This document shows, one piece after another, positions 1 to 9,556 of a DNA stretch of 33,846 nt. Positions within the stretch are counted from its first letter, which is position 1. Each line of letters opens with the position of its first letter. Under the pieces are notes generated by a model. That model was not told the DNA's origin, did not search any database, and worked only from the letters and a program-made list of their open reading frames with translations. Made by a program: the position numbers and the translations under genes. Origin of the DNA: an uncultured Pelagibacteraceae bacterium (GTDB lineage Bacteria; Pseudomonadota; Alphaproteobacteria; Pelagibacterales; Pelagibacteraceae); contig CACEBA010000006.1 of NCBI GenBank assembly GCA_902557585.1, forward strand, positions 1 through 33,846, in the 5' to 3' direction.

Positions 1-2
1 AA

Positions 3-911
3 GTTCCAAGATTTGCTGGTCCAAGTACGTTTGCAAGACTTCCTGAATTAAGAGATGTTGAAAGTTGTGATGTGGCGATAGTAGGTATACCATTTGATGC
101 TGGAACTAGTTACCGACCTGGCGCAAGATTTGGACCACAAAGTATTAGACAAGCATCTAGACATTTAAGAACTAATTATCACCCAAGTTATGATGTTGAA
201 CCTTTTAAAATTCAACAAGTGGCAGATGCAGGAGATATATCTTGTAATCCTTTTAGTATTGATGAAGCTATAAAACAAATTGAAGTAGGTGCCACTGAAT
301 TGTTAAATAAAGTTGGTGGTATTATTAGTCTTGGCGGTGATCACACAATTGCTGTACCATTGTTGAGAGCAATTAATAAAAAAAATAAAGGTCCAGTATC
401 TTTAGTACATTTTGATGCTCATTTAGATACTTGGGATACTTATTTTGGAGCGCCTTATACTCATGGAACTCCATTTAGAAGAGCTAGAGAAGAAGGATTA
501 TTTTTAGATGATGCCTCAATGCATGTAGGAATTAGAGGGCCACTTTACAGTAGAGATGATATTAAAAACGATGAAAGTTTTGGTTTCAAAATAATTCATT
601 GTGATGAATTCCAAACTGAGGGAACTGATAAAATAGCTGAAAGAATAAAAAAAAGAGTAGGTAATAATCCTTTATACCTTTCAATTGATATAGATGTACT
701 AGATCCAGCTTTTGCTCCAGGTACTGGTACTCCTGAAATAGCAGGTATGACAACCAGGGAGATGGTAAATGTTTTAAGAGGATTATCAGGTTTAAATCTT
801 GTATCTGCAGATGTTGTTGAGGTTTCTCCTGCATACGATCATGCTGAAGTAACATCATTGGCAGCAGCAACCATAGTGTATGAATTAACTAATTTGTTTG
901 CAAAAACATAA
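3..911 (+). CDS. speB: Agmatinase/ureohydrolase family protein (left end cut by window)
   Basis: This is a Mn-dependent ureohydrolase of the arginase/agmatinase family, which removes urea from a guanidino substrate such as agmatine. The family metal-binding motifs are all present: GGDHT, DAHLDT and SIDIDVLDPAFAPGTGTPE. The reading frame is open back to base 3, and the translated bases before the GTG at 72 (VPRFAGPSTFARLPELRDVE) look like a normal family N-terminus. The true start is therefore outside the window and the GTG at 72 is not it. An aldehyde dehydrogenase follows 20 bases downstream, so the pair could act in polyamine, guanidinobutyrate or another guanidino-compound pathway. Motifs alone do not separate agmatinase from guanidinobutyrase or guanidinopropionase. 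Confidence 0.85.
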   Translation, partial: VPRFAGPSTFARLPELRDVESCDVAIVGIPFDAGTSYRPGARFGPQSIRQASRHLRTNYHPSYDVEPFKIQQVADAGDISCNPFSIDEAIKQIEVGATELLNKVGGIISLGGDHTIAVPLLRAINKKNKGPVSLVHFDAHLDTWDTYFGAPYTHGTPFRRAREEGLFLDDASMHVGIRGPLYSRDDIKNDESFGFKIIHCDEFQTEGTDKIAERIKKRVGNNPLYLSIDIDVLDPAFAPGTGTPEIAGMTTREMVNVLRGLSGLNLVSADVVEVSPAYDHAEVTSLAAATIVYELTNLFAKT

Positions 912-931
912 GGAAAGGATAGTTTTTTAAT

Positions 932-2365
932 ATGTTAGAAAAAAGAAGCTTTTACATTAATGGTTCATGGGTTGATCCAAAAGAACAAAAAGATATTGAA
1001 GTTATAAATCCAGCTACTGAAAAAGTTTGTGCTGTAATATCATCAGGTAGCAAAGCTGATGTTAATGATGCTGTGTTAGCTGCTAAAGAGGCTTTTAAAA
1101 CTTGGGGATATTCTACTAAAGAGGAAAGAATTGCTCTTTTAGAAACTTTTTACACTTTATATAAAAAAAGATGGAACGATATTACTGATGCAATAATACA
1201 AGAGATGGGAGCTCCAAAAGACTTTGCATCAAAACTTCAAACCGGGACCGGAGCAAGTCACACGAAATCATTCATTAGATACTTAAAAGAATTTGAGTTT
1301 GAAAAACCTTTAGGAGATCATGCGAAAAATCAAAGATTATTATATGAACCAAAAGGGGTATGCGCCTTAATAACACCGTGGAACTGGCCAATGAATCAGG
1401 TCTGTCTTAAAGTTATTCCAGCTTTAGCATCTGGATGCACAATGATATTAAAACCATCAGAATTAGCACCGCTTTCAGCAATGGTGCTTGCAGAATTAAT
1501 TGATGAAGCAAAATTTCCAAAAGGTGTTTTTAATTTAGTGAATGGAGACGGGGAGACAACTGGAGACGCATTAACAAGTCATCCAGACGTAAACATGATT
1601 TCCTTTACAGGCTCAACAAGAGCAGGTGCTCTTATATCTCAAAATGCAGCAAAAGATTTTAAAAGAGTAAGCTTAGAATTAGGTGGCAAAGGAGCAAATA
1701 TAATTTTTAAAGATGCTGATAAAGAAGCAGTTGAGAGGGGTGCTTTAAGATGTTTTAGAAATTCTGGACAATCCTGTAATGCCCCTACAAGAATGTTAGT
1801 TGAAAAATCTATCTACGAAGAAGCAATAGACAGATTAAAAAAATATGCAAATGAATTTAAAGTGGATGATCCAAATAAAGAGGGAGAACATATTGGTCCT
1901 GTAATTTCTGATACTCAATTTAATAAAATTCAGAGCTTAATACAGAAAGGTATTGACGAAGGAGCAAAATTAGTTGCTGGTGGACCAGGAAAACCAGACG
2001 GGTTGTCTAATGGTTATTATGTAAAACCAACAGTGTTCGCTGATGTTAATAATAATATGGAAATTGCTAGAACAGAAATTTTTGGTCCTGTTTTATCTGT
2101 CATCCCATTTGAAAGTGAAGAGGAAGCAATAGAAATTGCTAATGATACAGACTATGGTTTAACCAATTATATTCAAAGCCAAGATCCTGAAAAAGTTAAA
2201 AGACTTGCAAGAAAACTTAGATCTGGAATGGTTGATGTTAATGGTGCAGGAATAGCAGTAGATGCTCCTTTCGGAGGATTTAAACATTCTGGAATTGGAA
2301 GAGAAGCTGGAAAAGAGGGATTACTTGAATTTTTGGAAGTTAAATCAGTTGGTGGTTGGAATTAG
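932..2365 (+). CDS. Aldehyde dehydrogenase, NAD(P)-dependent
   Basis: This 477-residue protein is a full-length soluble aldehyde dehydrogenase that oxidises an aldehyde to the acid with NAD(P)+. Catalytic Cys282 lies in NSGQSC, the general base Glu249 in SLELGGK, and the oxyanion Asn151 in TPWNWP; the cofactor loop FTGSTRAG is near 225-232. It lies 20 bases after the agmatinase-like gene and probably shares its transcript. The partnership suggests an amino- or guanidino-aldehyde substrate, but nothing in the sequence fixes it. Its stop overlaps the convergent deacylase stop by 4 bases, so the two transcripts meet with no terminator between them. Confidence 0.87.
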   Translation: MLEKRSFYINGSWVDPKEQKDIEVINPATEKVCAVISSGSKADVNDAVLAAKEAFKTWGYSTKEERIALLETFYTLYKKRWNDITDAIIQEMGAPKDFASKLQTGTGASHTKSFIRYLKEFEFEKPLGDHAKNQRLLYEPKGVCALITPWNWPMNQVCLKVIPALASGCTMILKPSELAPLSAMVLAELIDEAKFPKGVFNLVNGDGETTGDALTSHPDVNMISFTGSTRAGALISQNAAKDFKRVSLELGGKGANIIFKDADKEAVERGALRCFRNSGQSCNAPTRMLVEKSIYEEAIDRLKKYANEFKVDDPNKEGEHIGPVISDTQFNKIQSLIQKGIDEGAKLVAGGPGKPDGLSNGYYVKPTVFADVNNNMEIARTEIFGPVLSVIPFESEEEAIEIANDTDYGLTNYIQSQDPEKVKRLARKLRSGMVDVNGAGIAVDAPFGGFKHSGIGREAGKEGLLEFLEVKSVGGWN

Positions 2366-3561
2366 TTAAAAGAAGATTTGTCTTTAATTCCATTGAGTAA
2401 TTTTAAACATTTCTTTAATTCATCTAGGATAATATATTCATCAATCTTATGAGCTTGTTCAATTGATCCTGGTCCACAAACGACTGTGCTTATTCCAATT
2501 TCTTGAAACAATCCTGCCTCAGTTCCAAATGATACAACTTGTCTAGAATTATCTCCTGTTAAACTTGAAATCAATTCACATGCATCTGATTTTGCCTCTC
2601 TATCAAAGCCAACAATCTCTCCTATAATTTTTTTCTTTATAGATGAGTTAGGATAAACTTTTATCATCTCTGGTAGTAAAATTTCATTTGCATACTTATC
2701 TAATTCTTTATTTAAAAAAATAGCATCCTCTTTGACCACAGGTCTTGTTTCCCAATTAACGTGACATTTGTCTGCAATTACATTATGTGCAATTCCACCA
2801 AATATCCCTCCTATAGATAAAGTTGAATGAGGAGGATCAAAAATTGAATCTTTCGGTGCTCTTTCTACAAGTCTTTCTCTTAACTCAATTAATTTATTAA
2901 CGTACCTTGAAGCATATTCAACTGCACTAACACCTTTATTAGGAGCAGAGCTGTGACCTGCTAGACCCTCAAAATATGTGGTGTACTCATAACATCCTTT
3001 ATGGGCATCAATAATTTTCATATTTGTTGGCTCACCAATAATACAAATCCCATCTGTAATATTTCTTTTTTTTAATTCTTCAATAAGTATTGGTGCTCCT
3101 TGGCAAGCAGTTTCTTCATCAAAAGTAAATGAGAAATGAATATCTCTATCAAGATTTGTTTCTGAATAAATGGGAGCGAATGCTAGAGTACATGCAATGA
3201 AACCTTTCATGTCACAAGATCCTCTTCCATACAATTTATTATTTTTAATTGTTGCAATAAAAGGATCTGTTGACCATCCTTTAGAAACTGGAACAACATC
3301 GGTATGTCCTGAAAAAATTATAGGTTTTTTATTACTGGGATTTTTTGCTTTGATTGTTGCAAACAAATTTACTCTTTTTTTATCATCATCAAACGTTCTA
3401 AAAGAGCTTGCACCAATTTTTTTTAAAATATTATCACAATAATCTATAAGTGAATTATTATCCTCTCCAGAAATTGTCTTGAAACTAATTAAGTCAGTTA
3501 ATATTTTAACTGAGTTTTTGAACAAATGTTCTGAATTATTTTCTGTACTCATATTTAACAT
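2362..3561 (-). CDS. argE: M20-family deacylase, acetylornithine deacetylase-like
   Basis: This is a 399-residue zinc-dependent M20 amidohydrolase. The best match by recall is acetylornithine deacetylase (N-acetylornithine to ornithine plus acetate), with DapE or another N-acyl-amino-acid deacylase as alternatives. Metal-site residues are His86 and Asp88 in GHTDVVP, Asp117 in GRGSCDMKG, and the catalytic and metal-binding Glu149-Glu150 pair in FTFDEE. The dimerisation domain lies at about 185-295. Two starts are possible, Met1 and Met4 (base 3552). The start is only 18 bases from the divergent csaA start, so its promoter must overlap that gene. The neighbouring agmatinase-like gene fits a loose arginine/ornithine theme. 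Confidence 0.75.
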   Translation of the reverse strand: MLNMSTENNSEHLFKNSVKILTDLISFKTISGEDNNSLIDYCDNILKKIGASSFRTFDDDKKRVNLFATIKAKNPSNKKPIIFSGHTDVVPVSKGWSTDPFIATIKNNKLYGRGSCDMKGFIACTLAFAPIYSETNLDRDIHFSFTFDEETACQGAPILIEELKKRNITDGICIIGEPTNMKIIDAHKGCYEYTTYFEGLAGHSSAPNKGVSAVEYASRYVNKLIELRERLVERAPKDSIFDPPHSTLSIGGIFGGIAHNVIADKCHVNWETRPVVKEDAIFLNKELDKYANEILLPEMIKVYPNSSIKKKIIGEIVGFDREAKSDACELISSLTGDNSRQVVSFGTEAGLFQEIGISTVVCGPGSIEQAHKIDEYIILDELKKCLKLLNGIKDKSSFN

Positions 3562-3579
3562 TCATTATATATTAAATAT

Positions 3580-3921
3580 ATGAAAGAACAAATTACCTAC
3601 GATATTTTTGATAAAGTTGATATAAGAATTGGAACTGTAGTTTCAGTGAAAAAAAATGAAAAAGCAAGGAAACCATCATTAGTTGTTGAGGTAGATTTTG
3701 GAGATGAAATAGGAATTAAACAATCATCTGCTCAAATTACGCATTATTATAATGAAGAAAATCTTAAGGGAAAACAAGTTATAGGGGTTTGTAATTTTCC
3801 TGAAAAAAATATTGCAGGGATAGTTTCACAAGTATTAATTTTAGGATCGATTGATAAAGAAGGAAAAGTAATATTAGTACATCCATCTCAAAAGTCTGAG
3901 AATGGATTACCTGTAGCATAA
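3580..3921 (+). CDS. csaA: CsaA-like tRNA-binding domain protein
   Basis: This 113-residue protein consists of a single OB-fold tRNA-binding domain of the CsaA/EMAP-II type. It shows the expected elements in order: DIRIGTVV near 15-22, KQSSAQIT near 48, GKQVIGVCNFPEK, then a C-terminal VHPSQKSENGLPVA tail. CsaA proteins bind tRNA and have been described as chaperone-like export factors in Bacillus; the role in this lineage is unknown. It opens a closely spaced plus-strand run that continues through yjbQ. The 18-base gap from argE is AT-rich, so the transcript probably has a very short leader. Confidence 0.85.
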   Translation: MKEQITYDIFDKVDIRIGTVVSVKKNEKARKPSLVVEVDFGDEIGIKQSSAQITHYYNEENLKGKQVIGVCNFPEKNIAGIVSQVLILGSIDKEGKVILVHPSQKSENGLPVA

Positions 3922-3923
3922 CA

Positions 3924-4517
3924 ATGCATCCAGAAATCTTATCCATTATATTATTTGGAATAGTTGCAGCTTACACACCAGGACCGAATAATTTCGTAGC
4001 ATTTTACTCTGGATTTAATTTTGGAATTAAAAGAACTCTTCCCCATATATTTGGAGTTACATTTGGTTTTCCATTTCTTTTATTATGTATGGCTTTAGGA
4101 TTGATTAATGTATTTAAACTTTATCCTTTAATTCAAGAAATTTTAAAATATTTAGGAACACTATTTTTAATTTATTTAGCGTATAAAATCTCATTTTCAG
4201 GATCTGTAAGTGGAGAAAATAAAAATAAAAATCCTGTAAAATTTATTGAAACTTTCATTTTTCAGTTCTTAAATCCAAAAGGTGTAATTGCATCAGTAAT
4301 TGTTGTTTCAACATACATTGATACAGGTGAGAATTTTGTTAACTATACGACTCAAATAATAATATTAGCTTTCATCGTTTCGGTCACAAGTATCACTCTG
4401 TGGACATTGATGGGTAGATTTTTGAGGAAATTTGCGACAAATCAGAAATTTATTAATTATTTTAATTATGCTATGTCACTGCTTCTTTTATTAAGCATAA
4501 TAAGTTTTTATTTATAA
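3924..4517 (+). CDS. LysE/RhtB-family amino-acid exporter
   Basis: This is a 197-residue inner-membrane protein with about six hydrophobic segments. The LysE/RhtB signature near the N-terminus reads AAYTPGPNNFVAF (about 15-27), followed by the glycine-rich GIKRTLPHIFGVTFGF. The family exports lysine, arginine, homoserine, threonine or related amino acids by proton antiport. FLNPKGVIA near 113 matches the conserved mid-protein NPK motif. It starts 2 bases after csaA and is followed after 1 base by acnA, so it is probably co-transcribed. The substrate cannot be assigned. Confidence 0.82.
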   Translation: MHPEILSIILFGIVAAYTPGPNNFVAFYSGFNFGIKRTLPHIFGVTFGFPFLLLCMALGLINVFKLYPLIQEILKYLGTLFLIYLAYKISFSGSVSGENKNKNPVKFIETFIFQFLNPKGVIASVIVVSTYIDTGENFVNYTTQIIILAFIVSVTSITLWTLMGRFLRKFATNQKFINYFNYAMSLLLLLSIISFYL

Positions 4518-4518
4518 T

Positions 4519-7188
4519 ATGACACCCGGAAACAAAGATTCTTACAAATCAATTAAAAAAATTTTAATAGATGGTATTGAGTACAAATATTATTCTTTAA
4601 TTGAAGCTGAAAAAAATGGTTTAGAGGGAATATCTAAATTACCAAAATCTTTAAAAGTATTACTTGAAAATTTACTAAGATATGAAGATGAATTAAGCGT
4701 TACTAAAACTCAAATAGAAGCTTTAAAGGAATGGTTAAAAACAAAAAAATCTAAAACTGAAATAGCTTACAGACCAGCTAGAGTTCTACTACAGGATTAT
4801 ACTGGAATTCCAGCTGTTGCTGATCTAGCGGCAATGAGAGAAGCTGTAAAAGATAAGAACAAAGATCCAAATACAATAAATCCACTATCTTCTGTTGATC
4901 TTGTAATTGATCATTCAGTTCAAGTTGATCAATCTGCAAAAGCAGACTCTTTTGAAAATAATGTTGATATAGAATTTGAGAGAAATGCTGAGAGATATGC
5001 GTTTTTAAAATGGGGGCAACAAGCTTTTAATAATTTTAGAATAGTGCCACCAGGAACTGGAATTTGTCATCAAGTAAATTTAGAATATTTATCTAAAGTA
5101 GTTTGGTCAGAGGAATTTAATGGTGATAAATATCTTTTTCCAGATACTTTAGTTGGCACAGATAGTCATACAACTATGGTTAATGGACTCTCTGTTTTAG
5201 GTTGGGGTGTTGGTGGAATTGAAGCAGAAGCTGGGATGTTAGGTCAACCAATATCAATGTTAATACCGGAAGTGATTGGTTTTGAAGTTAAAAATAAAAT
5301 GCCTGAAGGTACCACTGCAACTGACTTAGTTTTAACGGTTGTTAAAATGTTAAGAGATAAAGGTGTAGTTGGAAAATTTGTAGAATTTTATGGAGAGGGA
5401 TTAAAAAATTTAACTCTTGCAGATAGAGCAACTATAGCAAACATGGCTCCTGAATATGGTGCCACGTGTGGTTTTTTTCCTATAGATGATGAAACTCTAA
5501 AGTATTTAAAATTTTCAGGAAGAGATCAACATACTGTTGAAATAGTAGAAAATTATGCAAAAGAGCAAGGCTTATGGGCAAGCACTAATATAGAGTTTAC
5601 AGACACAATAACACTAGATATGTCTACGATTGTACCCACCATTTCAGGCCCTAAAAGACCTCAAGATAAAGTTTTGTTAACAGATGCACCAAACTCTTTT
5701 AAAAAAGTCTTAGAGGAAGCAACTAATAAGAAAGAAAAATCAATTGCAAAAGTATCTAAATCCGAATTTGAAATAAAAGATGGTTCTATACTTATTGCAG
5801 CAATAACATCATGCACAAATACCTCTAACCCAAATGTTTTAATTGGTGCAGGATTATTAGCAAAAAAAGCAGTTGAGTTTGGGTTACAAGTTAAGCCTTG
5901 GGTCAAAACTTCCTTAGCTCCAGGATCACAAGTAGTTACAGATTATTTGGCGAAGGCAGGTTTAAATACTTATTTAGATAAATTAGGTTTTAATTTAGTT
6001 GGTTATGGATGTACTACCTGTATTGGAAATTCAGGACCTTTAGCTGATAATATTGTTGATGCTATCGAAAAAGAGAATATTTATGCGGTATCTGTTTTAT
6101 CTGGTAATAGAAATTTTGAGGGAAGAATTTCTCCGCATATCAAAGCAAATTATTTAGCATCACCTCCTTTGGTGGTTGCTTACGCATTAGCAGGTCACAT
6201 GGAATTTGATTTATACAAAGATCCTTTAGGAAAAGATAAAGATGGAAATGACATTTATTTAAAAGATATATGGCCCTCAAATGATGAAATTGAAAACACT
6301 TTAAAACAATCTTTAAATGCAGAAATGTTTATTAATAGATATTCAAATGTTTCTGAAGGACCAAGTCAATGGCAAAAAATTAAAACTGATCACAGCAGTA
6401 TTTATAATTGGGACAAAGGTTCTACCTATGTAAAAAAACCACCATTTTTTGACTCTTTGCCGGATCAACCAGAGGGTTTTAAAGAAATAAAAGATGCAAG
6501 ACCTTTGTTGATATTAGGTGATATGGTTACAACAGATCATATTTCACCAGCAGGAAGTATTCAAAAAAATAGTCCAACAGGCGAGTATTTCATGAAACAT
6601 CAAATCTTACCTAAAGATTATAATTCATATGGCTCAAGAAGAGGAAACCACGAAGTCATGATGAGGGGAACTTTTGCTAACATCAGGATAAGAAATGAAA
6701 TGGCTCCAGGAACAGAAGGTGGATTTACAAAATTATATCCTGAGGGAAAAGTTTTATCAGTTTATGATGCAGTAGTGGAATATAAAAATAGAGGTACTGA
6801 TTTAGTCGTAATCGGTGGTAAAGAATATGGAACTGGTTCTTCAAGAGATTGGGCTGCTAAAGGAACAAAATTATTAGGAATTAAAGCAGTAATAGCTGAA
6901 AGCTTTGAAAGAATTCATAGATCTAATTTAATTGGCATGGGTGTTTTACCCTTACAATTTGTAAATGAAGTTAATAGAAAAAATTTAAATTTAGTTGGTT
7001 CAGAATTAATAAGTATTATTGATATTGAAAAAGGAATTAATCCATCAGATGAGGTGACGGTAGAGATCAAATACGCATCAGGTGAAATGAAAAAAGTTAA
7101 AACTTTATGCAGAATAGATACTAAAAATGAACTGGAATATTATAAAAACGGTGGAATACTTCAGTATGTTTTAAGGAATATGATTTAA
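4519..7188 (+). CDS. acnA: Aconitate hydratase A
   Basis: Aconitase interconverts citrate and isocitrate in the TCA and glyoxylate cycles, in the cytosol. The 889-residue length matches AcnA/IRP1-type enzymes. The 4Fe-4S ligands are visible as Cys432 in ITSCTNTSNP and Cys498 and Cys501 in GYGCTTCIGNSG. Other hallmarks are DSHTTM near 215, the C-terminal swivel-domain motif GDMVTTDHISPAG, and the substrate-binding GSSRDWAAKGT. It starts 1 base after the exporter stop and ends 1 base before the next start, inside the plus-strand run. Confidence 0.97.
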   Translation: MTPGNKDSYKSIKKILIDGIEYKYYSLIEAEKNGLEGISKLPKSLKVLLENLLRYEDELSVTKTQIEALKEWLKTKKSKTEIAYRPARVLLQDYTGIPAVADLAAMREAVKDKNKDPNTINPLSSVDLVIDHSVQVDQSAKADSFENNVDIEFERNAERYAFLKWGQQAFNNFRIVPPGTGICHQVNLEYLSKVVWSEEFNGDKYLFPDTLVGTDSHTTMVNGLSVLGWGVGGIEAEAGMLGQPISMLIPEVIGFEVKNKMPEGTTATDLVLTVVKMLRDKGVVGKFVEFYGEGLKNLTLADRATIANMAPEYGATCGFFPIDDETLKYLKFSGRDQHTVEIVENYAKEQGLWASTNIEFTDTITLDMSTIVPTISGPKRPQDKVLLTDAPNSFKKVLEEATNKKEKSIAKVSKSEFEIKDGSILIAAITSCTNTSNPNVLIGAGLLAKKAVEFGLQVKPWVKTSLAPGSQVVTDYLAKAGLNTYLDKLGFNLVGYGCTTCIGNSGPLADNIVDAIEKENIYAVSVLSGNRNFEGRISPHIKANYLASPPLVVAYALAGHMEFDLYKDPLGKDKDGNDIYLKDIWPSNDEIENTLKQSLNAEMFINRYSNVSEGPSQWQKIKTDHSSIYNWDKGSTYVKKPPFFDSLPDQPEGFKEIKDARPLLILGDMVTTDHISPAGSIQKNSPTGEYFMKHQILPKDYNSYGSRRGNHEVMMRGTFANIRIRNEMAPGTEGGFTKLYPEGKVLSVYDAVVEYKNRGTDLVVIGGKEYGTGSSRDWAAKGTKLLGIKAVIAESFERIHRSNLIGMGVLPLQFVNEVNRKNLNLVGSELISIIDIEKGINPSDEVTVEIKYASGEMKKVKTLCRIDTKNELEYYKNGGILQYVLRNMI

Positions 7189-7189
7189 T

Positions 7190-7834
7190 ATGGACGAAGA
7201 AGTATCAATTATAAATACTAATACTAGAAATGAAAAAATTAAAAATTTTTTTGTTAATAATAAAAATAAAATAATTTTTGGAGCTATTATATTAATAATA
7301 ATAATAATTAGTGCTTATGGTTTTGATAGCTATAAATTGAATAAAAAAAAACAAATATCTGATAATTTTAACTCAATTACGATTGAATATGAGAAAAATA
7401 ATAAAGATCAGACAGTTAACGAATTAACACAAATAATAGAAGAAAAGGATCCAACATATTCTCCATTATCTTTATATTTCTTAATTGACAATAAGCTCAT
7501 TGAAGATGAAAAACAGATAAATGAATATTTTGATGTTTTAATCAATCAAACTTCATTGAATAATGAAATAAAAAATTTAGTAATTTACAAAAAAGCATTA
7601 TTTAATGCAGATAAATCCACTGAGGGTGATTTATTAAACATGTTAAATCCGCTTATTAACTCAAAAAGTGTATGGAAATCACATGCTTTATATTTGATGG
7701 CAGAGTATTTTTACGCAAAAGATCAAAATCAAAAAGCTAAAGAATTTTTCAATCAAATAATCAGTTTAGAAAATTCAAATTCAGATATAAAGTTAGATGC
7801 ACAAAAAAGACTGAATAGAGATTTGAGTGATTAG
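7190..7834 (+). CDS. YfgM-like membrane-anchored TPR protein
   Basis: This 214-residue protein has a short charged N-terminus and one strongly hydrophobic helix at about 28-45 (FGAIILIIIIISAYGF). A periplasmic helical region follows, and the last 60 residues resemble a tetratricopeptide repeat (YLMAEYFYAKDQNQKAKEFF). Architecture and position directly before bamB match the yfgM-bamB arrangement common in proteobacteria, where YfgM is a periplasmic chaperone partner of the Sec translocon. Sequence is AT-biased and divergent, so the assignment rests on topology and context. It overlaps bamB by 8 bases. Confidence 0.65.
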   Translation: MDEEVSIINTNTRNEKIKNFFVNNKNKIIFGAIILIIIIISAYGFDSYKLNKKKQISDNFNSITIEYEKNNKDQTVNELTQIIEEKDPTYSPLSLYFLIDNKLIEDEKQINEYFDVLINQTSLNNEIKNLVIYKKALFNADKSTEGDLLNMLNPLINSKSVWKSHALYLMAEYFYAKDQNQKAKEFFNQIISLENSNSDIKLDAQKRLNRDLSD

Positions 7835-9125
7835 ATTAATTCTATTATTAATTGCGTTTATTTTCATAAATAATTGTTCATTAAATGAGAATTCCAGAAT
7901 ATGGACAGAGAATGATAATGATCTATCCACAAAACCAAATATAAAAAAAGTATTTGAGAAAGATGAGTTAATTGAGATTGAATTCAATCAAGATCTTAAA
8001 TTAGATCTCTCAAAAATTAAAACAAAAAAAAAAATAATTGAAAATTTTAATAATCCAGGATCACAATCTTTTTCAGGTGAGTTGAATAAATTTGCAACTT
8101 ATAAATTTTCAAAATTAGAAGAAATCAATCAGTTAAATTTTAAGCCTATATTTTTACCTAATGGACTTATTTTTTTTGACAAAAAAGGTTCAATCATTAG
8201 ATATGATGAAAATCAAAAAGTTTTATGGAAAAAAAATCATTATTCAAAATCAGAAAAAAAATTATATCCAAAATTAAATTTCATTTTACATAAAAATAAT
8301 ATCTTGGTTAGTGATAGTATAGCAAAATATTATTCTGTAAATTTGGAAACAGGTGATCTTAATTGGTCAAAAAATAATGTTTATCCATTTAACTCGGAAA
8401 TCAAAAAATATAAAAATAAATTCTTTGTGGTTGATTATAAGAATACACTAAGATGTTATTTTATAGAGGATGGATCTGAGTGCTGGAATTTACAAACCGA
8501 AGACTCTTTTACAGTATCAAATTCAAAATTTTCTCTATTAATTGTTGATGATATGATTATTTTTAATAATTCAATTGGAGATATTACAGCTGTAAATTAT
8601 GAAAACGGAATGATTGCTTGGCAACTACCAACACAAAGTAGTAATATTATCAACGAAACTTACAATTTTAAAACATCAAAACTTATTTCTGATGGTGATT
8701 CTATTTATATTTCAAATAACAAAAATGAGTTTTACTCTATTGATGCTAAAACAGGAAATCTCAATTGGAAGAACGAAATTAATTCCAATGTTACTCCTAT
8801 AATAACTGGGAATTTAATTATCTCGATATCTAATGAAGGTTTTATGAATGTCGTAGATAAAGATAAGGGAAACATTATTAGAATAACAGATTTTTTTATT
8901 AACTATAAAAAGAAAAAAAGAAAAGAAATTTATCCAGTTGGATTTGCTATAGGAAATAAAAATCTTTATTTAACAAATACGGATGGAAAAATGATTGTAG
9001 GTGATCTAGAAAGTGGTGATATTATTAATATTGAAAAAGTTTCCTCTAACTTTGTTTCGAAACCATTTATATTTAATGACAGTTTATTTCTGATTAGAAA
9101 TGGATCTATTGCTCAGTATAATTAA
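7827..9125 (+). CDS. bamB: BamB-like outer-membrane assembly lipoprotein
   Basis: This 432-residue protein starts at a GTG that overlaps the preceding gene. It begins with a hydrophobic signal and a degenerate lipobox around Cys17 (FIFINNCS), so it is probably lipidated. The rest carries repeated PQQ-type beta-propeller blades, recognisable by Gly-x-x-x-Trp motifs such as GDLNWSKN, GSECWNLQ, GMIAWQLP and GNLNWKNE. BamB is a scaffold of the BAM complex that inserts outer-membrane beta-barrels. The yfgM-like neighbour supports this. The GTPase gene der, often next to bamB, is not here. Confidence 0.75.
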   Translation: MIRLILLLIAFIFINNCSLNENSRIWTENDNDLSTKPNIKKVFEKDELIEIEFNQDLKLDLSKIKTKKKIIENFNNPGSQSFSGELNKFATYKFSKLEEINQLNFKPIFLPNGLIFFDKKGSIIRYDENQKVLWKKNHYSKSEKKLYPKLNFILHKNNILVSDSIAKYYSVNLETGDLNWSKNNVYPFNSEIKKYKNKFFVVDYKNTLRCYFIEDGSECWNLQTEDSFTVSNSKFSLLIVDDMIIFNNSIGDITAVNYENGMIAWQLPTQSSNIINETYNFKTSKLISDGDSIYISNNKNEFYSIDAKTGNLNWKNEINSNVTPIITGNLIISISNEGFMNVVDKDKGNIIRITDFFINYKKKKRKEIYPVGFAIGNKNLYLTNTDGKMIVGDLESGDIINIEKVSSNFVSKPFIFNDSLFLIRNGSIAQYN

Positions 9126-9127
9126 AT

Positions 9128-9556
9128 ATGTTTTTAAAAATCTTAGATAAGTTAGGAAGAAAAAAAGTTGTACTAGATAGAGGGCCATCCCATCCCAAAT
9201 TTCATGAAGCAAAACCTTGGATGAACAGGTACTATATATTAATGAGGTACCGTCCTAGATGGTTTCCATTTAACATCTTAATTCATGAAATGTTAGCAGA
9301 TGACCACGGAGAAGGGGTCCATAATCATACTTTCCCTTATATAACAATAGTTTTACGTGGCGGATATTGGGAAACATTGAGTACGGGTAAATTTTGGAGA
9401 GCTCCTGGCTACATTGGTTTTAGATCAGCAAATAACCTTCACAGAGTAGATCTTAAGCCAGGCACAAGACCTTTAACTATATTTATATCTGGACCATTTG
9501 GATTACGCAAAGGACCAAGATCAGAATATGGTATTGATTTTAAAACAAAGAAATGA
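9128..9556 (+). CDS. Small cupin-like protein of unknown function
   Basis: This 142-residue protein has no signal peptide. A likely cupin metal site is visible: His-x-His in VHNHTFPYITIVLRGGYWE near 71-90 with a following Glu, and a later His in NNLHRVDL near 104. The pattern HxH, about 15 residues, E, then a distant H, is typical of cupin motifs 1 and 2. The N-terminus is rich in Arg and Trp (YRPRWFPFN). I do not recognise a named family, and substrate and reaction are unknown. It sits 2 bases after bamB and overlaps zapE by 4 bases, so it is translated as part of this run. Confidence 0.6.
   Translation: MFLKILDKLGRKKVVLDRGPSHPKFHEAKPWMNRYYILMRYRPRWFPFNILIHEMLADDHGEGVHNHTFPYITIVLRGGYWETLSTGKFWRAPGYIGFRSANNLHRVDLKPGTRPLTIFISGPFGLRKGPRSEYGIDFKTKK

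Noticed and set aside
72..911. GTG at 72 as the start of the agmatinase-like gene
   Set aside because: The frame is open to base 3 and the upstream residues are family-like, so the gene is cut by the window edge.
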